DNA of 64,000 bases from Erwinia_E haradaeae_G (lineage in GTDB: Bacteria; Pseudomonadota; Gammaproteobacteria; Enterobacterales; Enterobacteriaceae): assembly GCF_900698955.1 (NCBI RefSeq), contig NZ_LR217720.1:496001-560000 (forward strand). The letters are read 5' to 3'. Every line of letters begins with the position of its first letter. Position 1 is the first letter of the stretch. The position numbers were made by a program, and so were the translations under genes. Shown in pieces: positions 1 through 9,191 of the stretch. The notes under the pieces are model-generated. The model made no database searches. It worked only from the letters and a program-made list of their open reading frames with translations, and had not been told where the DNA came from.

Positions 1-316
1 ATAAATGGTGATGTCGTAGTTTATTAGTTTTAAAAACATATGTTTCATAACAAAACATATCATAGTGCATCCTCTTTTCTTACATAAATAATACCACATT
101 GATTTATTTTACGTAAAATATGTACAATGCAAAGATATATTATAAAAAATAAGATTTATAAAAATGCTTTTTTAAGTGATTTATGTTTGTATTATACGAG
201 TCAACTAGGAAATACATCATTTTATATTGTTAACCTCAGTGAAATATTTTTAAGCATAGTAGACATAGAAGAATACTCTTCTTAAAATTGTAATGTGTAA
301 ATGCGAATATATGTAC
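1..316. other. AT-rich noncoding edge
   Basis: This stretch lies downstream of aroP. I see no open reading frame of note, RNA gene or convincing terminator in it. Confidence 0.6.
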
Positions 317-1690
317 TCATGTGATTTTCTCATACCGCGTAGTATGTAAAATTTTAATCCAATAACCTATAGATAGGACACATATCCAAACTGGAATTAA
401 CCACACAGAAAGGACCATATTTGGTTGTATAGATAACTGTATGACAATCCAAACCATAAATAATAAACAAAGCCAGTTTCTAAATGGATAAAATAATGTA
501 CGAAAGAAGTATTGCTCTTTTATATATATATGGTTGATTGTCCGTCGAAATTTTATGTGCACTAAAGTAATCATTGTCCAATTCAGTACTAGAGCAGAAA
601 CTGTGAGAGCCATAAACAAGATAAAAGTTTTGTTGGGTAAATAATAATTCAACAACAAACACAATGTAGTAGCTACAGCAGAAAATAGGATGGATCTTGT
701 CGGTACACCGTGACGATTCAGTCTCCACAGGAAACTAGGAGCGTTTCCTTGTTGTGCTAAGCTAAATAGCATACGGCTATTACAATACACGCAACTATTG
801 TATACCGATAAAGCCGCAGCTAGAACTATCATATTAAAAATGGTCGCTACAGCTTGATCATCTAACTGATGAAAGATCACAACAAATGGACTGATAGAAC
901 TTGTCACTTGTGACCAAGGTCGTAGAGCAAGCAGAATAGTTAAAGAACAAATGTAAAAAAATAAGATACAGTATATCAATTGATTTGTAGCTCTCGGGAT
1001 ATTAATATTTGGTTGAGCAGCTTCGGCTGCAGTCATTCCAATAAGCTCTAGCCCTCCAAATGAAAACATAATGATTGGCATCATGATAAATAATCCATTA
1101 TAACCATGCGGTAAAAATCCACCATATTGCCATAAATTGCTTATAGTAGCATGTGAGCCGGCGTAATTACTAAGCAACATAAAAAACCCAAATAAGATCA
1201 TACCTAAGACTGATATGATTTTAATCATACATAACCAAAACTCTATTTCACCAAAAACTCTTACGTGCATGAGGTTAACGATATTAATGAAAATAAGGAA
1301 TAGAGCAGCAGACATCCATGTTGGTATACTTGGGTACCAAAACTGAATATACTGACCTATAGCGGTAAGTTCAGTCATTGCAACTAGAATGTATAGCACC
1401 CAATAGTTCCACCCGGATACAAAACCAGCAAAATTACCGTAATATTTATAAGCAAAATAACTCAAAGTACCTGCTACTGGTTCAGCTACCGCCATCTCAC
1501 AGATTTGTCGCGTAATGAAAGAAGCAATGCATCCAACTATTGCATAACCTAATATAATACCAGGACCAGAAGATTGAATTACCTGCGCACTACCTAAAAA
1601 CAGTCCAGTGCCAATTGTACCACCTAAGGACATGAGATGAATGTGACGACTTTTTAATCCACGTTGTAGTGATATTTGCTTTTCGTGCAT
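317..1690 (-). CDS. aroP: Aromatic amino acid permease AroP
   Basis: Inner-membrane APC-family proton symporter importing phenylalanine, tyrosine and tryptophan. The product has 457 residues, the length I recall for E. coli AroP, and aligns with it throughout. The first membrane segment carries the family motif GGTIGTGLFLGS (about residues 23-34), followed by EPVAG (70-74) and FSFGGLELIG (209-218). About twelve hydrophobic segments are visible. ProY, PheP, LysP and CycA are related, but the match is clearly best to AroP. In E. coli aroP is divergent from pdhR-aceEF; here the upstream side is a 2.2 kb spacer with no pyruvate dehydrogenase genes. I found no convincing TyrR box. In a reduced symbiont the gene suggests that aromatic amino acids are exchanged with the host; the direction of flow cannot be read from sequence. 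Confidence 0.95.
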   Translation of the reverse strand: MHEKQISLQRGLKSRHIHLMSLGGTIGTGLFLGSAQVIQSSGPGIILGYAIVGCIASFITRQICEMAVAEPVAGTLSYFAYKYYGNFAGFVSGWNYWVLYILVAMTELTAIGQYIQFWYPSIPTWMSAALFLIFINIVNLMHVRVFGEIEFWLCMIKIISVLGMILFGFFMLLSNYAGSHATISNLWQYGGFLPHGYNGLFIMMPIIMFSFGGLELIGMTAAEAAQPNINIPRATNQLIYCILFFYICSLTILLALRPWSQVTSSISPFVVIFHQLDDQAVATIFNMIVLAAALSVYNSCVYCNSRMLFSLAQQGNAPSFLWRLNRHGVPTRSILFSAVATTLCLLLNYYLPNKTFILFMALTVSALVLNWTMITLVHIKFRRTINHIYIKEQYFFRTLFYPFRNWLCLLFMVWIVIQLSIQPNMVLSVWLIPVWICVLSIGYWIKILHTTRYEKIT

Positions 1691-1766
1691 TAATACTTTT
1701 TCCTAAGACAAGGACTTGGTTAAACCTTGATAAGCTACACTAGTGATTTTATATGTAATGCACCCT

Positions 1767-1803
1767 AACCTATGCACTCAATTGAAATATGAGTGCATAG
1801 GTT
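1767..1803. other. Perfect 14-bp inverted repeat upstream of aroP
   Basis: The left arm AACCTATGCACTCA (1767-1780) and right arm TGAGTGCATAGGTT (1790-1803) are exact reverse complements around a 9-nt loop. The + strand continues GTTTTGT, which is somewhat terminator-like, but no + strand gene precedes it. It lies 77 nt upstream of the aroP start, so it could equally be an operator or leader structure for aroP. Confidence 0.5.
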
Positions 1804-1830
1804 TTGTAACAAATTATATGATAGTGAAAT

Positions 1831-2214
1831 ATGATATACTTTCATTCTATTAGGGTTTCAGCTAGTCTCATAGACTTCTTATATCATACTATGATTGTGA
1901 CACAAGGATGTAATTTATTTAGTTTTCATACAGAAACTCTACTTAGCCCCTTTGATATCCGCGTGAATAAATATGTGAATATTCATTCATTTACGCATTG
2001 TTTTTTTTCAGATGCTAAAATAAGAGATATTTACACCGGATTATCTCAGATGGTCTATAAATATATATTTTTTATTAAGTTGATAGATCTATGCATATTA
2101 CACAATATAGCAATGTTATATACCATAAACGTTTATAAAATCATAGTATACATCTGTAGTATGTATATAAACTACAGTTTTGTCCTGTTATATATAGCAG
2201 TAAATATTGATTGA
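1831..2214 (+). CDS. Weak candidate orphan ORF, 127 codons
   Basis: I do not recognise this frame. It is among the longest open frames in the window that does not overlap a known gene. Its first half (roughly 70 codons) uses more G and C than the surrounding spacer, while the second half is AT-rich and hydrophobic. There is no clear Shine-Dalgarno sequence before the ATG. It is flanked by two perfect hairpins: one ends 27 nt before the start and the other begins 12 nt after the stop. It may be a decayed remnant or chance. No function is proposed. Confidence 0.2.
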   Translation: MIYFHSIRVSASLIDFLYHTMIVTQGCNLFSFHTETLLSPFDIRVNKYVNIHSFTHCFFSDAKIRDIYTGLSQMVYKYIFFIKLIDLCILHNIAMLYTINVYKIIVYICSMYINYSFVLLYIAVNID

Positions 2215-2225
2215 ATCATTTGAAT

Positions 2226-2260
2226 AAAATATAATACTATTGTTAATAGTATTATATTTT
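2226..2260. terminator. Perfect 15-bp AT-rich hairpin, bidirectional terminator-like
   Basis: The left arm AAAATATAATACTAT (2226-2240) pairs exactly with ATAGTATTATATTTT (2246-2260) around the loop TGTTA. The A-run on one side and T-run on the other give a U-tail on either strand. It begins 12 nt after the stop of the 1831-2214 frame. The stem has few G-C pairs, so terminator strength is doubtful. Confidence 0.4.
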
Positions 2261-2455
2261 CATCTTATGAAAGCATAAAATAAATTAATTTTAATAAAAA
2301 CATTTCTATTATGAATGTATATATTTAAAGCTTAAAAGCTTTAATATATCAGAAATTTTATGAAACATAATACAATATTTTATTTTAAGTTCTACATATA
2401 AAAGTACTAATGTAAAAAGATATAATAATACCTTTATATTCTTTTATTGTACGGC

Positions 2456-2482
2456 ATCAGTTTTATGCTTTATAAAACTGAT
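2456..2482. repeat. Perfect 11-bp inverted repeat
   Basis: ATCAGTTTTAT (2456-2466) and ATAAAACTGAT (2472-2482) are exact reverse complements with the loop GCTTT. No gene lies nearby. It could be a relic terminator or a structured RNA element. Confidence 0.4.
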
Positions 2483-3058
2483 ATGTTACAACCTGTATGT
2501 GATGGGTAATATAATATTTTATATATTATATTCATGTTAAATATTCTATGTGATATTAACTTAAACAGTATTTAGTCAGTAGTAATAACTTAGTATTACT
2601 ATCTCAAGTATTTTATTTTGAAGAAGTTCTCTTAGCATAGAAAATATATTTCTGACATAGTGTACCAAGATGGTTAAGCGACATATGAGTTATTATAGTT
2701 TATATAATTAAATCATTAATTATAAGAGAATATTAAAACACGTTAAAATAATAATGATTTTTGTTGTAAATTCACTCATAAAGAACTACGTTCCTTACCG
2801 CTTTATGTTACTTTTAATTATATTCGCAATCTGAATTGTGATAAGATTTAATTATTATTTAATATATATCAATAGTCATATGATATTGCAAACACACAAA
2901 ATGATGTAAATGTAAAAATTTTGATTAATATAACTCCACCATGATATATAACAATAATCATTCAATACTTAAAATACAAGTATGCTACGTTTGCATATTA
3001 ACATGTAATTGACAACTAACCGATAGCATCTAGAATATTGCACTAACATATGCTATTA

Positions 3059-3087
3059 AATAATAGATCATATAATGATCTATTATT
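3059..3087. repeat. Perfect 12-bp inverted repeat
   Basis: AATAATAGATCA (3059-3070) pairs exactly with TGATCTATTATT (3076-3087) around the loop TATAA. The hairpin is isolated in noncoding sequence with no gene to terminate. Confidence 0.4.
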
Positions 3088-3879
3088 ATGTCATTAGACA
3101 ATATTTTTTATTTGATATGTTATATATTACAACATACATTGGTATATAAAGTATATATTTTATATTGCAAAGTGTTTATTTCACATATATTGACATTCAA
3201 TATCATATTTTTATGATATATATCAACGCATAATAAAATTTTTATAGAATTGATTATTATATATAATATATATGAGTTTCTCATATATATGAATATATAA
3301 ATATATTTTGTGAACAATACGTACTTTTTAATCGTAAATTAATATTTAATATTTATTATCTAATCGATATGATTGAATTAATGATACATTTTTATACTTT
3401 AATATTATATAATATATAGGATATATAAAATTGTACTTTATATAATATCTATATAAATATAAAAAATATTTTTATGTATAGGGATACGTTCTATGAATTT
3501 CCATCATAATTATTTATCTCATGCCTTCATGTACTTTCTAGAGTCAACTAATAGCCGTAATAGTAATAGTTATTTGGTTACAGATACAAACTCATTATAA
3601 AATAAGGATGCGAGTACTGGTATTATCTTAGCGTCTCTTAACCGTAGCGTATAATTTTAAAACAAGAAATTGAATGCAAAATATCATTTATAGTATTAAT
3701 TTCTATCATAAAATTATATAATACCGTTTAAATGCAAAACTGATCGCTTAGCATGCAACCTGATCTTAGTGCGCGTAATCACTGATAATGTTCTTTATGC
3801 GTTAATAATTTAAAATACCGGCAATAATGGTGTTGCAAACATTACAAGTTTCTCTTTCTAAATTATGTTTTAAATACTT

Positions 3880-4629
3880 CTATGTATCTATTAATATTGC
3901 ATCTAATAATGCCTTATTATCCGCTCCAGATGCAATGTGAATCTTAGTCCACCCGAGATCGAGAGCCAACATATTTAAACGTTCACTAACAACAACCAGA
4001 CGACATTTTAACAGCCATTCTTCTCTATCAGTAACTGAAAATAATAAGTAAAGTTGTTTTAACATCTCACCACTAGTCACAACAAGTGTATGAATACCTT
4101 CTGTACGCCAACGCAGTCCCTCTTTGTCACCATGATAGTGTTTTTGACAACGCTGATAACATTCAATTATCTCTACTTTAGCGCCATAGCGTAGTAGGGT
4201 ATCTTCTAGTAAACTTCGCCCGCCGTTACCACGTAAAATTAGCGCATGTTTGCCTTCTATAGCTTGTAATGGTAATAAGCGAATTAACACTTCACTAGTT
4301 TCTTTCTCTTTTGGCCACAAAGCTGCACGCCCACTGGTATTCTCAAATGCTAGTGCAGTACTGCGTCCAATGGCATAATAATGTAATTTTGTAGGCCATG
4401 ACATGTTGATGCGTGCAAAAATCATTTTGGAATAATGGATTACATTTTGAGAAAGGATAAAGACTAAATCTTCAGATTCTAGAGTGTGCAAGCGTCTTGG
4501 AAGGATATGTAACTGAGTGCCCGAAGTAAATTCTATCAGTGGAAAAGCCCAAGCTACTCTTCCTTGATGGCGGAGAGCCGTCACTAACTCATCGGAAAAC
4601 GGAGAGGGACGGGTGACTAAAATACTCAT
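3880..4629 (-). CDS. hemD: Uroporphyrinogen-III synthase HemD
   Basis: Cytoplasmic enzyme that closes hydroxymethylbilane, inverting ring D, to give uroporphyrinogen III. That is the branch point to haem and sirohaem. At 249 residues it is close to E. coli HemD (246) and shares blocks such as MSILVTRPSP at the N-terminus, LILRGNGGR mid-protein and VVVTSGEML (about 181-189). Its ATG overlaps the hemC stop by one base (TAATG), so translation is probably coupled. In E. coli hemX and hemY follow; here 1.2 kb of eroded DNA follows hemD. With sulfate uptake also retained in this window, one likely use is sirohaem for sulfite reductase, but that link is inference. Confidence 0.95.
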   Translation of the reverse strand: MSILVTRPSPFSDELVTALRHQGRVAWAFPLIEFTSGTQLHILPRRLHTLESEDLVFILSQNVIHYSKMIFARINMSWPTKLHYYAIGRSTALAFENTSGRAALWPKEKETSEVLIRLLPLQAIEGKHALILRGNGGRSLLEDTLLRYGAKVEIIECYQRCQKHYHGDKEGLRWRTEGIHTLVVTSGEMLKQLYLLFSVTDREEWLLKCRLVVVSERLNMLALDLGWTKIHIASGADNKALLDAILIDT

Positions 4630-5567
4630 TAGTATATAGTAGTGGCATAGATTGTATTAAGAATGACACGAGCGCCATTTCCTAAAAGATATTCGGCTAA
4701 ACATATACCTATTTTTTCAGCATCTTCTCGAAGTCCCCGGCACTCGCCACGTACTATCTGACTACCATCTAATGAACCAACCAACCCACGCAACCAGAGA
4801 TTACTGCCTTCTAAAATCGCATAGCTACCTATAGGTACATGACAACCACCTGCTAATCTAGCATTCATAGATCTTTCTGCCCTAATTTGATCGTTTGTAT
4901 CATTATGCTGCAAGATAGATAGTAAGTCTATAGTATTCCAATCGTCAAGGCGACCTTCAATACCAATCGCTCCTTGACCAACGGCAGGTAGTGATTCTTC
5001 TACTGGTATGATTTGACTGATTCGATGGGTTAGGTTTAATCTTTCCAATCCCGCTACAGATAAAATAATGGCATCATAGTGATCTGAATCTAATTTACTT
5101 AGACGGGTTCCAATATTGCCGCGCAGTATATTTACTAATACGTCTGGACGACGAGCATATAGTTGACACTGACGTCGCAGACTCGATGTGCCAACAATCG
5201 CATCGCGCGGCAGCATGTCGATTAATTGATATTTATTTGATAAGAATGCATCACGAGGATCTTCGCGCTTACAGATGGTCACCAATCCTAATCCTTTCGG
5301 AAAATTTATTGGAATATCCTTGACAGAATGAACAGCTATATCAGCAGCCCCGGTGAGTATCACCTGTTCTAGTTCTTTAACGAATATTCCCTTTCCACCA
5401 AGAGTAGTTAATGCAGAATCGAGGATCATATCTCCACGAGTCATTATGGGTATTAGTTCCACATGCAAGTTAGGATAGTATGCTAGTAATCTTTGTCGCA
5501 CAAACTGTGCTTGCCATATAGCCAGTGGACTTTTTCTAGTAACAATTTTTATGATTTTATACGACAT
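4629..5567 (-). CDS. hemC: Porphobilinogen deaminase (hydroxymethylbilane synthase) HemC
   Basis: Polymerises four porphobilinogen molecules into hydroxymethylbilane. The 312 residues match E. coli HemC (313). Visible landmarks are TRKSPLA (10-16), HSVKD with the catalytic Asp84, TSSLRR (127-132), LRGNIGTRL (148-156) and GGCHVPIG with Cys242, the attachment residue of the dipyrromethane cofactor. All key residues are intact. The ribosome-binding site before the ATG is weak (AGTGG). It is the first gene of a two-gene hemCD unit. In E. coli cyaA is divergent from hemC; here the upstream side is a 2.5 kb gap. Confidence 0.97.
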   Translation of the reverse strand: MSYKIIKIVTRKSPLAIWQAQFVRQRLLAYYPNLHVELIPIMTRGDMILDSALTTLGGKGIFVKELEQVILTGAADIAVHSVKDIPINFPKGLGLVTICKREDPRDAFLSNKYQLIDMLPRDAIVGTSSLRRQCQLYARRPDVLVNILRGNIGTRLSKLDSDHYDAIILSVAGLERLNLTHRISQIIPVEESLPAVGQGAIGIEGRLDDWNTIDLLSILQHNDTNDQIRAERSMNARLAGGCHVPIGSYAILEGSNLWLRGLVGSLDGSQIVRGECRGLREDAEKIGICLAEYLLGNGARVILNTIYATTIY

Positions 5568-8082
5568 TTTTATACCACTTTAGCAAAAGAATATCACGAC
5601 ATTGTTTTTGATGCGAAAAGATTATACACATACTAAAGGGATAGGTTTATTTTCAATAAATCTGAAAAAAATTTATAAGAAAAGCAGTCAGATATGAAAA
5701 GACTCATTCATAATGCATGAGATTACTTTGTTATAGTTTATTAAAATATGAAAAATATTCCTGTAAATATTTCTCTGTCTTGATAAAATTCATAGAATCA
5801 TTATTGGCTCTACAATGATGGAAGTCATATGTTCAATGAACAATAATGCAAGATCAGATAAGTATTATGCCTTCGCGTGTTGTCGTAGAGTGACATATAT
5901 GTAGGGTAAACATTATCGATTTTTTTCAATTACATGATACTTGCAAAAATATTAAGACCATTAATCTGCTATTTTAAATTATACCCTATCTTAAGAACGA
6001 TATACTTTTTAAGTAATAATATCGAAGACACTTGTAATCCACAAAGTATCACACTTTTTGAATTTAAAATTATAGTATAATAATATAATACATCGTATAA
6101 TTGTATACATTTTACTCATATTATATATTATATATCTCAGTTTTATAAAAAAATATTATACACATGAATTTCACAACATATAAATATAGATAGTTTTAAT
6201 GTATATAAAAGTATTAATATATGTATGTGATATATACTATATATATGCAGAGGGTTCAGAAATATTTTATTTATTCTAAATATCATTTTATCTTTGCATA
6301 GAAATGCAAAATTATCTGTATAATACTCTCTAATACATTGTTATTTTAAATTATTTACGTATTGATGTATATAACTATAAAATATGACTAAATATATCTA
6401 GTATTAAACGTACAACTTTAGTTTTTTATAAAAATTTTCTGCTTATTTATAAATATTTAACTTTACCATCCTACGATATATGCTAATAAATATATTGTTA
6501 TTATATTTTTATGATATTTATGGAAATTTTATAATAGTTAATATCGTATAATTTATTTATGTATAAATATTTATTTATATCTACAATACAGATGTATAAT
6601 TTGTTCGTACAGCACCGTAAATATAAATTGCAAGAAGAATATTATTAATTAAATAAATATATTTATAAATAATAATTAATGAAAAATACAAATCTCAATA
6701 ATTTTTACTATAGTTATAGTAATCTATGCAAACCTACTATCGTAAATTAATAATATTTACTACATCTATAAACTCATACTAACAATATAGTAAAATTATA
6801 GGATGTATAAAAATAACAATTAGAAATCACATGATAGGATAGCGTGAAACAAGCATATTCTACTATATAACAGATATATTTACTATGTCATGAATTTATC
6901 AATTAATAATTATATGTAAAATGAAAATATATACCAATGATAGAGATATACTAACAAACATAATAGATGGTTATTTAAAATACTATTTTATATATTATAA
7001 ATAATAGTCACACTATACATAATGATTTATAAACCTTTGTTTTATTTATTACATATGAATGTTTATTATTAACAAATAAAAGATAAATATGTTTCACCTT
7101 AGTTTTATAATCCATTAGAGGTTGTTGTTGATATACAAAATTTACTCATATTAAAAATTGCTATAGAAAAGGTGACGTATAGCGTGTTTTCTACGATGAA
7201 AGCAGTAGATAAATAATATTTTTTATTATCAGGTATATACGGTATACAGGTTCATAATAAATATTATTTTATTCTTATTGCTTTTGTAATATACAGGAAG
7301 CACTATCCTTCGTATAGATCATTTAAGTTTTCTTTAATTTAGAAAAAAATTATTTTTAATAAATAGATTTTTCTGTTAATATTATTTTTATTTATATCTT
7401 CATATTAAAGATTCTATATTTATAGATTCTATGAAAATTTTATATTATATAATACACACATATCTAACTATACACAAACAATCAAATACTTCATTTTTAT
7501 TAAACAAGGATGAATGGTTATTTTATATAATATAATTTATGATCAGTATGTTACAATATGTTAATGCAAATTGCGCATAATGTTACAGAGAATCTACGTG
7601 GTACTGGTACCATAATAAGTTTATTTTTACAAAACTATTCACATATAGTAGTATATATACAGATTATTCTTATGTAAGAGCTATTTCATTTCAACAATGA
7701 AAAATTATTTATATTAAAATAGTCACTAATTACAAATTATTATGTCTTATGTATAAGAAGCAATTCCAATTACGAGGATGATCAACATCTATATTCTTTA
7801 TAGAATATAATGAGAGGATAACACTTTCGATGGTAGAGATGCTATATCTATGCTACTTACTGACTAGATCAAATATTGTTGTAACTTAGTATATCTACGA
7901 TTCTATAATATGTAATGTATATTATAGTTATATAAAATCTCCAATATTCCTTAGAATATCTTTCTATTCATGTTGTAACTAAATATAATGTATATGAAAT
8001 GCTGAATATCGGTAGCAAATAAAAGTTACTGTACAGTCTACATATATATAACTTTTTCATGCTCTGTTAATTGTAAGAGGTA
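5568..8082. other. 2.5 kb noncoding gap at the cyaA-cyaY position
   Basis: No ORF or RNA is recognisable here. In E. coli the interval from hemC to lptM-dapF contains divergent cyaA (about 2.5 kb) and cyaY. Both neighbours are kept and the gap is almost the size of cyaA, so this looks like fully eroded cyaA. I did not find residual CyaA peptide sequence by eye. Confidence 0.5.
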
Positions 8083-8274
8083 ATGATCATACTAAAATAT
8101 AGAGATAATGGACGAGACATAGTACATACGATAATAATTAAAATTATTCTTACATTAGTATGTATCATGCTTATAACTAGTGATATTGGATGCGGTTTAA
8201 AAGGTCCTTTATATTTTTCTCAACATAAAAGCAATTTACTTTCGCATACACCGCACAGACATCTTTTTCATTGA
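8083..8274 (+). CDS. lptM: LPS translocon maturation lipoprotein LptM (YifL)
   Basis: Small outer-membrane lipoprotein which, in E. coli, assists assembly of the LptDE LPS translocon. The diagnostic block CGLKGPLYF (residues 37-45) is identical to E. coli, and position immediately before dapF is also conserved. The frame has 63 codons against 67. The predicted lipidated Cys37 sits after a hydrophobic stretch (about 17-32), so the N-region is some 17 residues longer than in E. coli. The lipobox reads D-I-G-C, with Asp where Leu is expected at -3. An AAGAGG lies only 2 nt before the ATG, so the start is uncertain; no other ATG gives a sensible signal peptide. The tail after the conserved block is divergent and His-rich. 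Confidence 0.82.
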   Translation: MIILKYRDNGRDIVHTIIIKIILTLVCIMLITSDIGCGLKGPLYFSQHKSNLLSHTPHRHLFH

Positions 8275-8366
8275 TATTTTCATGCTCTGAAAGGAACTGT
8301 AGCATATAAAAGTGTATAGTATAATTTATATAATATCTTTATCGTTACGCGTTTTCTGGAGAAAAC

Positions 8367-9191
8367 ATGCACTTTTCAAAAATGCACGGTCTTGGTAATG
8401 ATTTTATGATCATAGATGGTATCACTCAAGATGTCTCTCTCTCTCTAACTTTAATTCGCCAGTTAGCTGATCGTCATCGTGGCGTGGGTTTCGATCAATT
8501 GTTACTTGTAGAACCACCCTATGATCCTGATCTTGATTTTCATTATCGCATCTTTAATGCTGATGGCAGAGAAGTGACACAATGCGGTAATGGGGCTCGT
8601 TGTTTGGCGCGCTTTGTTCGCCTCAATAACCTGACAAATAAAAATGATATTTATGTGAGCACACAAACGGGTTATATTGTTTTACATATTATATCAGAGA
8701 ACATGGTATGCGTAAATATGGGAAAACCTCTTTTTATACCAGACAGGGTACGATTTCAAACTATCATCCAGGATACTTTGTACGTGATGGGTGTTACCGG
8801 ACATACCATCATTTGCGGTATCGTTTCAATAGGCAATCCACATTGTGTATTACAAGTTTCTGATGTTAGTAGAGCGGAAGTTAAAAAAATTGGATCGGCA
8901 ATAGAAAAACATGAACGCTTCCCTGAAGGAGTGAATGTTGGTTTTATGGAAGTACTGCATTGCAAACATATTCGTTTACGTGTCTTTGAACGGGGCGTGG
9001 GTGAAACTTTAGCATGCGGTAGTGGTGCGTGTGCAGCAGTTGCTATTGGTATTCAGAAGCAAATTCTCGCAGATCGAGTACAAGTGGATTTATCTGGAGG
9101 TTCATTGGATATTTCCTGGCAAGGAGAGGGGCATCCTATGTATATGACAGGACCAGCTACTCATATTTATAGAGGGTCTATCTATATTTAA
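8367..9191 (+). CDS. dapF: Diaminopimelate epimerase DapF
   Basis: Interconverts LL- and meso-diaminopimelate, the peptidoglycan cross-linking residue and lysine precursor. The 274 residues equal the E. coli length. Both catalytic cysteines are present: Cys73 in NADGREVTQCGNGARC and Cys217 in ETLACGSGAC. A good ribosome-binding site (GGAGA) lies 5 nt before the ATG. It follows lptM as in E. coli; xerC, which is downstream there, is missing. Together with murB and the mre and min genes it supports a self-made cell wall. Confidence 0.97.
   Translation: MHFSKMHGLGNDFMIIDGITQDVSLSLTLIRQLADRHRGVGFDQLLLVEPPYDPDLDFHYRIFNADGREVTQCGNGARCLARFVRLNNLTNKNDIYVSTQTGYIVLHIISENMVCVNMGKPLFIPDRVRFQTIIQDTLYVMGVTGHTIICGIVSIGNPHCVLQVSDVSRAEVKKIGSAIEKHERFPEGVNVGFMEVLHCKHIRLRVFERGVGETLACGSGACAAVAIGIQKQILADRVQVDLSGGSLDISWQGEGHPMYMTGPATHIYRGSIYI

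Larger units (their letters stand above)
1691..3879. other. 2.2 kb hairpin-rich spacer
   Basis: No recognisable gene lies between aroP and hemD. The spacer holds one weak candidate reading frame (1831-2214) and four long perfect inverted repeats, listed separately at 1767-1803, 2226-2260, 2456-2482 and 3059-3087. A shorter 8-bp inverted repeat sits at 2325-2344. In E. coli pdhR-aceEF would follow aroP on this side; nothing resembling them is visible. Confidence 0.6.

Noticed and set aside
3120..3317. 65-codon minus-strand frame
   Set aside because: Composed almost only of Ile, Tyr, Asn and Lys, as expected from random AT-rich DNA; no ribosome-binding site.
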